Shown here: one piece after another, positions 48,279 to 64,000 of the stretch
Layout: every line of letters starts with the position of its first letter
Position numbering within the stretch: the stretch's first letter is position 1
Assembly (NCBI GenBank): GCA_004335835.1
Contig: RWJK01000914.1
Location: forward strand, 25,678-89,677
DNA: 64,000 nt
From: Scenedesmus sp. ARA3
Taxonomy: Eukaryota > Chlorophyta > Chlorophyceae > Sphaeropleales > Scenedesmaceae
Direction: 5' to 3'
Notes under the pieces: model-generated
The model's database searches: none
The model's input: only the letters and a program-made list of their open reading frames with translations
What the model was told of the DNA's origin: nothing
Translations under genes and position numbers: made by a program

Positions 48279-50998
48279 CGAGGAAGGTTGTTGTGATCTG
48301 CACTTTGGGGCTGGTGGCGCCTGCTGATCACGAGGATCACTGTTGAGGTGGCAGCAGCAGGTTGAAAGCGTGATATTTTTGTAAAATGTGCATATCTCTG
48401 CGTGTGTGCCTGGCGCACAAGCTGGCATGCTTGTGCGCCACACGGCGTGTTGTTCTAAGCCATGTCAGCTGAGCATTGCACTGCACAGCAGCGGCACAAC
48501 TTCAGACCTCGTCTGAAGGCCTTGCAGCTGCAGCAGCGACAACCAATACCTCACAAAACACAATAAGCAAACACATCAGCAACCAGCTGGCAATGCAGGC
48601 TGGCATCACTCATTTCTGATGATTGTCACGTGGTGTGCTGGTGTTGATTGAAGAGTGACTGTTTTGCCAAGTTTAGCTGAACTGTGCTGCGCAGTTGTTG
48701 TCAGCTTCCATGCACTGAAGTGGACCGTGGTTTGCCACAGTCTGGTGATGGTTGTTGTTACAATGTGCTGAGTGCTGCTGCCCTCGGCCTGTGCACGAGC
48801 CAGGGCTGTGATGCTTAAGGCTATGAAGCCAGTCTGTGACTAGGTGGCTCTGTTTTTGCTGCGCAGATGCTGGTTGCTTGAAAATGCATGCACACCGTAC
48901 AAAGCAATCAACAAATGCTGTGGATACACTAATTAGAAAATGTTGCAGTCAGGAGTACATGGAAACTGAGCTGCTGTGTCACATATGTACAATATATGTA
49001 CAATAGGTGGATTGGCTGCATCATGGAAGTGCAATATGACAGTACTAGTATGGAGGACATTGATCCCCATGGTTCGTGGTGTTCAGCCTTGACTAGTTGG
49101 TGTTCAGTAGTGAACCGCCCGCAGGCGTGCGCCCTTTAGCACGCATTGCTGGACAGCATACAAAGTTGTATTATACAACAAACGCTGTGCTCCGGTTTGT
49201 GGATGAATGCCCACTGAAATGCCTGTAGTTGTGCAGTGCCGGACTGCACACCTATAGCGCTGTGCTGTGCTTGTGCAGGGCACATGTGCACGCTGTCATG
49301 CTGCAACTGCATGCACACATCACTCATATTTCAGTTTGTGCAGGTTGTATGGTTGTCGTGACCAGATTTCTGGTGATGGCCGATCACTAATGCCAGAGGT
49401 TTTGTTTACACATTACCACCGCTCAATAGTGTGGAATGAGCAGCATGCACTCGGCTTGTGCTGCAGCGTGGAAGGTGCATGGCAGCTGCTGCTGAAATCA
49501 ATGCAGCAGCACACCATTACTCATCAGACATAGTTGCACTGGGCGCCTGTCTGTTGCCGCCTGCTTGCAGAGCCCTGCGGCATGCATCACATTGCCACCG
49601 TCCTGATGGGAGGTGTGGAAAGTCGAAAACAAGACAAACACAACGTTGCTGTGCAACCAGCAATTGAAGCATATATGCTTATATGCCTATATAGGCAGCC
49701 ATGCCATCGGTCACATGACTGCACTGTGTTAATCTGGTCGGCTTGCAGCTTGCAGCTTGCACTGCCCTTTTTGTGCAGCGCATCTTCACGTACGTGGTTG
49801 AAGGTTTGGCGATACAGTGGTTTCCATTGTTGTGCAGTTATCAATTTGATTTGCAGCATTGGCACCCATGCCATCACTCACATAGGTGCTTGGCAAATCA
49901 GGTATTTGTACAGATGGCCATTAGAGCATGGGGAGCTATACCATCATGCAGCACGAGGTGTTTGTAGAACTCGCCCTGAAGCTAAACCAGGCAACAGAGG
50001 AGCTGCTGTGTTGTGGATGTCTGGCGCCACAGCCAGACAAGGCCTTGGCAGCTCTTGTGCAGCTTTGTGTAAGACGAACCTAGCAGGAGCTGTTGCTGCA
50101 GTTGCGATGCGTTTTGACCTCCTGCTGTACACATACTGATTTTGTTTATGGTGGCATGAATGAAGTGGATGCTTTGCTGTGTAGGGCTAGGTCGTGCAGG
50201 AGCACAGGGCATTGTGCTGAGCATACACCACCACAGCTGTCAAGTGGTTGGGCAACTTCAAAGCAGCCTGAGAAGCAGCTGCAGTGCAGCCAGCACTAAA
50301 CTCAGTTCTCATTGCCTACATGTACGTCCATGCGTATCGTTTGGCAGCTTTACAAAGTTTGGTTGATTGCAAGTGTTGTTGGATCCTGCAATCCAGCAAG
50401 CAATTGCTGCTCGTTGCCAGCTTGCAGGCTGCTGCTCAATCTGTATCTCTAGCAGTACTGTTGCCAAGTTTGCTGGCTGCCAATTCAGTATCACCATCCC
50501 CTGTCTCAACCTGACTGAATCAAGGATTTGAATTTCAATATCACTGATCTTTGGCTGTGATGGCATAGCAAGACATTGCGGCGCATCAGGCTGATCTGGC
50601 AGTGTAGTAACACGTGTTAGCGTGGTGCAGAGATGTGGGGGATTGGGAGGTGTGGCATGTACACTGTCAAGCCATGTAGCAACTCATAAGACTGCACAGA
50701 AGCGTTTACTTATATTCTCTCCTGCCACAGCACCTGCATAGCCACTCTTGAGACTTTGTTGTTGAAGAACAGTCGAAGTGTAACAGTCAACCACCAAAAC
50801 AGCGGTGAACGATGCCTGCAGTAATTCACATTGGAATTCGCATTAAACACCAAGCTTCCGCAATTTGAAGGGCAATAGGTCGTCTTCCAGCGACAACGAT
50901 GTGTAGATTTGGCGCGTTTCCGCCATCATAGCATGCAGTGCATCTGCTGTGCACGGGCATAGGCTCATGTTGATTTTGAAATGTTGATTTGAAATTAA
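48279..50998. other. 2.7-kb intergenic stretch
   Basis: Frames up to about 200 codons (49534-50139) lack domains or exon support. It should contain the 3' UTR of B and the 5' exon and promoter of D. Confidence 0.45.
48380..48384 (+). terminator. TGTAA poly(A) signal candidate for gene B
   Basis: TGTAA followed by AA, 102 bp past the stop codon of gene B. Confidence 0.5.
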
Positions 50999-53900
50999 AT
51001 CTGCCGTGTTGTCTGGCAGCATGTAGGCACCAGAGGCAGGCCCAAACGCAGCAGCACCACACCAGCAAGCAGCAACCGCACCCAGAGCTGCAAGACGCCA
51101 CGTCTGGCGGTTGGCTTGCAGGAGCAGCCCAATGTGACCCTACTGGACTTGTTGGAACTTCTGATTGACGTGGAGAGCCTGTGTGTCGTGGGCCTGGTGC
51201 GTGTGGGCAGCTGCAGCAAGGCAAGCAGGAGTGCAGCCACAGCACTGCTAGCACAGCGTGCTGCAATCCTGCTGCTCATCACTGTGAGGAAGGCAGCAGC
51301 AGCATGTACAACATGCAGAGGTAACCCATCAAAGTACGCAGCTGCAGTCACATTGCTGCTCGATGGTGCAGCCAGCAGGCAGGCAGTTGTTGGGTTCCTG
51401 TCCTCCCCTACAGCAGCTGCACTCTTTGTCAGCATCAGCCATGTGCCCCTGGCGATAGCAACAGCGCTGCTCACAGCTGGGCTGCGCTTCAGCTATGAGC
51501 AGCTGATGCAGGCAGTGCGTACAAGTGCATGCACAGCAGGAGTTGAGGCGTGGCTGCAGGCAATGGATGCGCAGCCCGCAGCAGTCAAGGCGGCACTGGA
51601 GGCAGGCCTGCCGCGTTGGATGAGAGAGATGCGACGCACACCAGACACGCTGGTGAGCACCCTGCCTAGCATCACGCGACCCTTGCTTTGACATTCATCA
51701 GGAGCGCACATGGTTGCTGTGAATGTGGGAGGTGCAGCAGCAGCTGCTGTGCTGTACCACTTTTAGTTGCACCCTGATGCACTCTGCGTGCGTGGCTGCA
51801 CGCATGCTGTGGTGAGCGCTCCTGCAGGTGGTCCCTGTCAGGGTGCAACGTGAAGTGGTACAGCACAGCAGCTGCTGCTGCACCCAGATGGCTTCTGTTC
51901 AATGCGTAGGCTGCTCACGCGGCCTGCCATGTGCTGGCAACGTGTCCTGCTCGCCACCACGCCCAGACGTGGCAGCTTGGTGCAGGATCTATGACATCGC
52001 TGTATTGTGATGTGCTGCAGGTCCAGGCGCTGAATGCTGCTAATGAGCCACCATACGAGCTGCAGGATATGCTACTGGTTGCCTTCAAATTGATGCCAGC
52101 CCAAACAGCGCTGAGCTCTAACGTGGCAGTGCAACTGGCCCAGGCAATAGCATCGCAGCAGGCAGCGAAGGACTGCTGGAAGGACTGGGTGTCTGAACAA
52201 TTCACCCCAGAGCTTGCAGGAAGCCTGTTTCTTGCCGCAGCAGCGCGTGACAACGCAGCAGGCGTGAAAGTGCTTCACGCCCTGAAGCCTGCGGCACTGA
52301 CAGGGGCAGTGGCAGGGCAAGTGCTGGCGGCTGCAGTGCAGCAGCACAAAACCAAGGTGCTGACAGCCCTTTGCGGCCTTTGCACAGCAAAGGCCTGGGA
52401 CGCTGGCGCTCTTGTACCACCACTGGTCATGGCAGTGAGGCTCGGCAATGCGGCAGGCGTGCAGCAGATTTTCAGCATAGAAGGGCTGAAGCAGCGGTTG
52501 GATGCAGCACAGGTGGCAGCAGTGATGCTTGTAATGCTGAAGGCAGGGTGCAGCACCCAGCACTATGTTCAGCAGCTGACGAAGCTGCCAGTGGCACAGC
52601 AGCTTGAGTGGGGCAGGTTTGAAGCGCTGTTTGATGCTGCTGTGAGCCAGCATAGCACTCAACTGCCGACCTTGATCAAAGGCATGCCAGCACAAGCAGC
52701 ACAGATGAAAGCACGGCATGTGCTTGCAGCAGCACAGATGGCAGCCGATCTGCGAGATGAAGCTACTCTCCAGCAACTCCTGCAGCACACAGCGGCGCGA
52801 GTATTGCAGCCTGCACAGCTGAGCCAGCTTCTGCAGGCAGTGCTGCCGCTGCGCGGCAGCATGCACGCCGTGAGGGGTCCACTGCAAGCGCTGTGCAGTA
52901 TGCAAGCAGTGCAGCAGCTCAGCCACAAGATGATTGAAGATGTGCTGCAGGCAGCATTCATGGTTAGGGTCTGGCCGGTGCTGCTGTGGCTTGTGCCGCT
53001 GATGTGCCAGCTGCCCCAAGCTCACCTTATGCAGCTGGGCAGCGTACGGCGGTGGCTACAGCTGGCGCTGGACAGGCCAGCGCAGCATACCGCAGCAGCA
53101 CTGTTCAGCTGGCTGGAAAGCAATGCAGTGCAGCCAAGCCTCACTTCCACAGTGTCTGGTCTCAACAGCAGTGATGCAGAGGATTTGCTGGCGAGTGCAT
53201 TACCAACAGCAACAGGTGGTTCTATGCCTGGCCTCAAGGCACTGTGCAGCTTGCAGTGTGTCAGACGCGCAACAGATGCTGGTACTGTCGTGCACATGCT
53301 GGACAGAACCTTCACCTTCAACAGGGTGAATGCCTGCACTGGCCCAGGCACAGCTACCAAGCTTCTGCTGCAGCTGCCGGCGGCAGCACACGTATCAGCA
53401 ACAGAGCTAGCACGGCTGCTGGAGTGTGTGCTACAGCACTGCAGCGATGACTTGCTGGCGGATGACCTGCTACAGCAGTTGCTGGAGAGAGGCAACTTGC
53501 CAGGACAGGACGAGCTGCTCAGCTTAATCACCATCTGCTTGCAGGAAAGGGCGGACGTGTCTGCAGCAGCATGCATTCAGCTGCTGTGCTGGGACCCAGC
53601 AGCACGGCAGATCAGCGGAAGCATGGTGCTGCAGCTGCTGCTTGACGCGCTCAAGCTGCAGCAGCCGCATGCTGTGCTAGCGCTGGTGCAGGGCCTGCCA
53701 GCAGCAGCGGAGCTCACCATCAAACTGGCGGAGCAGCTGCTGCATGCGACCATCACTGCAGCTCTGCAGCAGCAGCACCATGCTGCCGCTGCGAGTGCCA
53801 ACCAGGCAGCTAGTGAATCGGCGGCAGCACAGCAGGCTGCTGCTGCTTGTTGGTCGGCAGCAGTGCAGGCAGTGGTGAGTGTGCCAGCTGTGCTTCAAGT

Positions 53901-54549
53901 CAAGACTGACATGGCGCTGCAGCTGATGGGGAAGGCCATCAAGCATGGAGCTGCAACCATCATTCAGCACCTTGCAAGCATCAGATCCCTGCAGCAGCTG
54001 CACAGCAGCTCAGTGGGCTCACTGCTACGGCTGGCAGTGCAGCTGCAGCAGCCTGACTGCCTGCAGGTGCTGCTGCAGCTACCTGGTGCTGCAGCCAGCT
54101 GCAGTAGCGACCAAGTGCTGCAGATGCTGCAGGCAAGTGTGGAGCGGGACGCCCACCGGGTGGTGGGGGTGCTGTGCTGCACGCAGTCCGCGCAGCAGCT
54201 GCAACCAGAGCAGGTGTCACGGCTGCTTGCTGCGGCAGTGGACAAAGGGAAGTCGCTGGAGTCAGTTGTGCTTCTGTGCAAGCTGCCTGCTGCCCCCAGG
54301 CTGTCGCTTGTCCGCTTGAGGGGCCTAACTGAAGCAGTGCAGGATGCAGTCCAGGGTTTGCAAGCCGCAGTCAAGAAGCAGCGGGAAGCAGAGTTCAACA
54401 GCCTGGTCAGAAATATGAAGATGCGCAAAAAAGCAGCAGGCAGGGAGAGCTCTGAGCAGCAAGCAATGCAGCCTGGCAAGGAGCTTGGCGTGCGTGCTCT
54501 GAATGCACTGCAGGCCCTGCACAGCGCTGGGCGCATTCACAACAGCTGA
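50999..54549 (+). CDS. Helical-repeat protein with F-box-like head, paralogue D
   Basis: Two exons located: frame open from about 50999 to 51652 and 52021-54549, joined in phase. The true start is in an upstream exon not found (no Met in the open 5' part; acceptors near 51019 or 51031). The head LLELLIDVESLCVVGLVRVG resembles the corresponding block of C and loosely an F-box. About 24 helix-pair units of ~34 residues follow (estimate by eye), with consensus V-x-x-LL-x-x-AV then V-LC-x-LP-x-A-x-x-L, for example LVQGLPAAAEL and LLCKLPAAPRL. The last ~60 residues are charged (QKKQREAEF-like, MKMRKKAAGRESSEQ). Shared with C: SLFLAAAAR and LKPAAL-like blocks. Function unknown. The repeats are near PPR/OPR length but lack their signatures. 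Confidence 0.65.
51731..51884 (+). repeat. Intronic inverted repeat, 46-bp arms, 60-nt loop
   Basis: Arms 51732-51777 and 51838-51883 are reverse complements except for three adjacent mismatches (43 of 46 pair). Both are inside the intron of paralogue D. The transcript would fold into a long hairpin of the kind that gives algal small RNAs. Confidence 0.9.
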
Positions 54550-55847
54550 CAGTGCTAGCACAGCGCTCGCGCTGTAAGTTGTGATGTATGTACTCATGCC
54601 AGTTGGCATAAATCATCGATATGAGCAAGGGCTGCGGGTTTGTTGAAGGCTCGATCTGTCTGTTTGCAATGCCTGTTGCCGGGCGGTCTGAATCTGAGGT
54701 TGCGTCATGAGATATGCAGCTGCTTCCAGAAGTGAAGAAGGAGGTTCCTGCACTTTTGGGTGGGCAAAAGTGCGGGTCTTGCTTCACGGCCTGCCATCGC
54801 ACCAGAGTGAGCAGCCGCTGCTGATGATTGCAGTCACAGCAAGCTGTCAAGACTTATGGCATGCTGCTTATGAAATCTGCTTGCACGCTCAACAGCCTAC
54901 GTCATGCTCGGGTAGCACATGCGTGCTTGCTGACTTTATTGCGCATGCTACTTTCAGCTTGCATCCAAGCAGCGGTACCGCTGCAGCTGCACACCGGTGT
55001 GCGTTGTTGTATCAAAAGCACTTTCAGGAGCCACTTTGTCTTACCCTTGTTCCCTGATTCTCACTCAACTATGCCAAATCGCCGCATATGGTGTCACTTT
55101 CTCCATGCATGCCTCGTGCAAGGCATGTGCACTGGCGCACAGCACATGTTCAGTTGTCATGCGTGGATGAACATCAATGTGCAGCCCTGCTAGCAGGCCC
55201 AATGAGCCTGAACAAGAGAGTGTGGTCAGGCAGGGGTTTTATATCTGCCATGGAGAGGTGGTCGAACCAAAGTAACCTGTAACCGCACTGCACTGGGCCC
55301 ACTGGCCAGATGGCTGCAGCATGCAGTGCTGGGTGAATATTCTGCGCAGGATTAGTATGTCGGCTTCTGCCAGCCCCAACGTTTTGATTCTGCATTAAAT
55401 CATTTAATGGTTTTTTAATTATTGATTTGAGATGTTGCTCTAGCCTTTGACGGTCCCGTGAGTTCTGAGATTCCGGGTATTGCCGGATGGCCCGGATTCC
55501 AAATGCCATGCATGCCGTATATTGGCTATATGAAGCCCTGCTACCGAGTCACTTTGAGTACTTATGGTGATTAAAGGCATTCTATGTTGCATTTTGCCAC
55601 CTTTCGTGTAAGAGCTCTAGCAGACCTTCTTCAGGGTGGCTCGAGAATCGAACTCCAAATGTACAGAACGCTGCAGCTACTGATGCGCCAGGCTGCAGAC
55701 CCTTGTTTTATGATTCCCATCAGCACCCCCCTTGCTTCTGACTGACTCGATTGTCGCGAGGGCATTTGCACATCCTACTTGCGCACGTGCACCTTCCGGC
55801 TCGCACTTTCAAGAGCTGCGAACCCTGTGGAGCAACAGGCCAGCAAG
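54550..55847. other. Intergenic; part duplicated upstream of the second transporter
   Basis: No supportable gene. The 55320-55850 part resembles 62335-62815 (themes AGCATGCA, TTCTGCCAGC, CATTAAA, GACGGT, CCTTCCG), showing that the transporter duplication included its promoter region. Confidence 0.55.
54573..54577 (+). terminator. TGTAA poly(A) signal candidate for paralogue D
   Basis: TGTAA starts 24 bp after the TGA stop of paralogue D. Confidence 0.5.
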
Positions 55848-61138
<5,291 letters not shown>

Positions 61139-62817
61139 GTCTGGCCATGTCACATACCGTTTGTTCAGGCTGCAGCAGCACGTAAGCTTGCAAGCACGTT
61201 TGTACATTATTGTACAGTACTGTACCAGTATGAGTATGTCAAAGCAGCAGTGCTTCCTCCTCCAACTGTCTAGTGGGGAGCGGAGGAGTGGGCGGCTCAG
61301 CAGCCTCCGGTATGCTTTAGAGAGAGGATAGTTACATGTGGGTCCTGGCACCATCTTGGATGGTATGAGCCACAACAGGTTGAACACAGACCAGAAAAGG
61401 AGAGTGAGCACCGTAAAACACACTGCTTTGCTCGGCAGTGGTGCCACAATGCTTGTGCGCTTGCTAGGCGCAGCAACATCCACCCTGTGCCTCCAGGCAA
61501 TAGCTCTTTGCTGTTGCGGAAAATCAGTAGGCTTGACACCATTTCTTCTGTTTCAGGTTGCATTTTTCATGCAAGGCATGGTGCAGTGCATGGCACCAGT
61601 GGTCCATGCAAGGCACTGCACGGCACCAGCTGGCAGTGCAACAGTGCGCACTGAGCAGTGCCGGTGACACCAGCTGTTTCACAATGCAAACATCAGATGA
61701 TGATCATGCAACATGTCCAATGCGCTCCAATGAGATGTCCTGTCACATCAGGGGTAACTGCTGGCACATTAGTTACCACAGTGATGCTGAGGTGCCATTT
61801 CCCACCCCCATCTGGGGTGTGTCAGGACATCACATGTACATGTCACTGTACAGTGAAGTGAGTCTCGGCTCACTAACTCTCTTCCTCAACGCATCCCAGA
61901 TTGAGTCGGGGTTGCTGCAGCGCTTCTGGTGCAGCACCAGATGGCTGCGGGGCCAATGGTGACAGCCTGGTGTTACCCACTGGGGTGTGTCAGGACATCA
62001 CATGTCACTGTACTAGCGGCTAGTAGGCATTTCTTAGGCAACCTGTTGTGCCTCATAACAGCCAAGATGGTGCCAGAACCCACATGTAACTATCCTCTCT
62101 CATTTTCAGATACAGTGACAGCTCAGCCTGGCGTTGATGACGCAGCACACATCAACTTACAAATCACATTGCATGTCACACCGGGCACGCCCTCAAATAC
62201 ACAGTAATAAAATAGAACTTGTGATTTGTGACTTGCAACCCGGTTTGGGGGCCCCATCCACTGCACGTGCAGTTTAGAGCTCCCAGTGCAGAGCTCTTGG
62301 TGCACTGAGTGCCCAGCGCCCAGTAACTGGGCCAGCATGCATGAGGAGAATACTATTGCATGCTTCTGCCAGCGCTGAATCCAACATTAAAACGTGTTTT
62401 GTTTTTTATTATCTAGATTCCTGAATTTCAAGATCGCTGCAGCTGTTGACGGTGCCCGGTGAGGTCTGTGTGTTGCCGCTCAGCCAGGGTTCTCGCGTGT
62501 CGAATTTGGCACGCCTTGACTTTCTCCAATTCAATTACTCTGCAGAGTCGTTTGTTTTTGTGCCAATCGTAGACAGTGGAATAGAGCTCAAGCAGCTGCA
62601 GGCCCCTTCTCAGGCCCGCTCCATTGCACAGATTGCTGCAGCTATCATCACGCCCAGCTCCACTTCAGTTGTGTTTAACGAAAGATTTAGGCGGATACAT
62701 TCTCTTTGCTGATGGCAGGAGAAAGGTTCGGCAGGTAGAGCGCGAATCCAGCTTGCGCACCTTCCGTGTCGCAGTTTGATAACGAGCCTGGCACACAGTG
62801 CAGCAACAGGCAACAAG
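61139..62817. other. Region between MFS copies; no gene beyond the foldback element
   Basis: 61320-62101 is the foldback element. The remainder is the end of copy 1's transcript and the duplicated promoter region of copy 2 (62335-62815). Confidence 0.5.
61320..62101. mobile_element. Foldback (TIR) element, non-autonomous, about 780 bp
   Basis: The left end 61320-61383 and the right end 62038-62101 are inverted copies of about 64 bp, starting GAGAGAGGATAGTTACATGT and including CTGGCACCATCTTGG and CACAACAGGTT. No transposase frame lies between. Internal repeats around GGGGTGTGTCAGGACATCAC occur twice (about 61815 and 61983). I cannot identify a target duplication with confidence. The superfamily is unknown. 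Confidence 0.65.
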
Positions 62818-63940
62818 ATGGAAATTGTTATTATGCCAGGAACTCCAACAAGGTGAGCTGTGAACATGCAGCCGGGCAGCTGCGAGCAGCAGCAACATGG
62901 CCAGCTTGACTCAGTGCAGCAGCATCTCATGCCAGGCCTGGGCTGCACTGAGTGTGTTCAAATGAGGACTCCAAGTTTACAAGTTGAAATTCAGCAAGCA
63001 ATTGGGATGCTAAATCAGTATGCTGTGCAGTATATAGCGTTTAGCGCGCTCTAGCACTGTGGCATCACGCCGTCCTTCAAGCACAGTGTCCTGAACTGCA
63101 ACATGGCACCAACAGGTCTGAAGATGGCACGGTTCAGCAGAACACAGCAGCAGATCTAGATGCTGCAGTAGCAGCTGCAGCAGCAGCACTCCATCAGGAG
63201 CCTGCCCCACATCCAGCAGCTGCTGTGCCGGCAGGTGGCGGTCCCACGGTGTACGGGCTGCTGCCACAGCCAAAGCGCAATGCAGTGCTGCTGGCAGTCT
63301 CGCTGGCGGCTCTGCTGGTCCCCATGACAGGTGATCAGCTGGCTATACATGCTCATGCCAACAGAATGCTACAAAACCACAGCGATGTACCTTAGCACAT
63401 GCTGCATGCTGCCTGCATGCGCGTTACGAAGTTACAGCACAGCTCAGCACAAGGTCTGCACTGAGGAGTGTGTTGGCGGCTGCTATGTGCATGTTGGTCC
63501 CCTTGATTTGCATGTGCCAAGGCTTTGCAGTAGCTGCTGGACAGAGCCGCATTGCCAAATGCAAATGAAGTGCCGCCAAACCTTGCTTCTGCTTGCAGCG
63601 TCGCACAACAGCACATGTGCACCCTGGGTACAGGGCCTGCCCAAACCTAATCATTTGTTTTGCACCTGCTCCTGCCCGTGTGTATCCGCATGTTCTGCTC
63701 CCGCGTCCTCATCATCCCCAGCCACAATATGTGAGTGACTGCTGCCTGCATCAGAGGCCACATCAGTAGCATCAACCAGAACATCACGTATAGCCTTGCT
63801 AGCTGCTTGTGTGCGTGACAGCACCGCCCTGTCTCAGCAGCCAACGTGTGTTGTGCAGCAGCTTGCAACATCATTTGATGTAAGTAATAGGCAATGCTTG
63901 CTTGCTGTGAACGACTTGATCCACGCCTGTTGGTCAAATA

Positions 63941-64000
<60 letters not shown>
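62818..64000 (+). CDS. MFS transporter, DHA1 type, copy 2 (partial, runs off the window)
   Basis: Located exons: 62818-62852 (MEIVIMPGTPT), 63116-63330 and the microexon 63722-63730. Exon 1 is 35 nt, as in copy 1, and the junction again reads TPTRSEDGTV. Exon 2 has an Ala/Pro-rich head and the TM1 start (VYGLLPQPKRNAVLLAV, then LAALLVPMT). The next exon is expected after the (CTG)n at the window end. Copy 2 lies 6.97 kb downstream of copy 1. Confidence 0.85.
63722..63730 (+). other. 9-nt microexon of MFS copy 2
   Basis: CCACAATAT, with the same acceptor (CCCCAG) and donor (GTGAGTG) as copy 1. Confidence 0.85.
63943..64000 (+). repeat. (CTG)n tract at window end
   Basis: At least 19 CTG units, continuing past the window. 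It stands at the same intron position as the 57023-57114 tract in copy 1, about 210 bp after the microexon. Confidence 0.95.

Noticed and set aside
51116..54549. Paralogues C and D as PPR, OPR or ankyrin proteins
   Set aside because: Unit length is similar to PPR/OPR, but the diagnostic residues (for example the OPR PPPEW or ankyrin TPLH motifs) are missing.
61320..62101. Small protein-coding gene within the foldback element
   Set aside because: Frames are short and unrelated to transposases. The shared peptide between copies follows from shared terminal DNA.

Overview
The window looks like nuclear DNA of a green alga (core Chlorophyta, probably a Sphaeropleales relative of Scenedesmus/Tetradesmus). 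This is inferred from GC-rich intron-dense genes with GT-AG introns, long CAG/CTG runs in exons and introns, candidate TGTAA polyadenylation signals, and plant/algal proteins (cytosolic RPS15A, a PLIP-type plastid lipase). Species identity is not proven. All gene models were assembled by hand from splice sites and reading-frame phase.

Left third, minus strand: a seven-exon membrane protein with Gly-Pro repeats (3.1-8.3 kb), a coiled-coil/poly-Q protein (9.3-13.2 kb), an AT-hook protein (13.7-14.6 kb), ribosomal protein uS8/RPS15A (16.1-18.3 kb), a large Q-, RD- and RG-rich probable nuclear protein (19.7-23.7 kb), and an archaeal-type 3-dehydroquinate synthase II homologue with a likely plastid transit peptide (24.1-27.1 kb). 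The last is divergent from a PLIP-like plastid class 3 lipase on the plus strand (27.6-31.3 kb), so about 0.5 kb may hold two promoters.

Right half, plus strand: two nested duplicate pairs in the order C-A-B-D, then a third pair. C (35.2-38.0 kb) and D (51.0-54.5 kb) are paralogous helical-repeat proteins with an F-box-like head. A (39.4-42.9 kb) and B (44.2-48.3 kb) are tandem poly-Q proteins with a Cys-rich head and a block that weakly recalls CBP60 proteins. An MFS transporter of the DHA1 type (55.8-61.1 kb) is followed by the start of a tandem copy that runs off the window end (62.8 kb onward). A foldback element with inverted termini lies between the two transporters, and one end of the same family sits in an intron of B.

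Three structural themes stand out. (1) In five genes, introns or flanks hold decayed partial copies of a neighbouring exon, almost always spanning an exon-intron border. (2) (CTG)n tracts sit at or just before 3' splice sites, as if replacing the polypyrimidine tract. (3) The paralogue pairs show duplication at several scales, including a 9-nt microexon kept in both transporters, a 46-bp-arm hairpin in an intron of D, and single-base frame lesions in C and B. About a quarter of the window (1-3 kb, 31-35 kb, 48-51 kb) shows no gene I can support.
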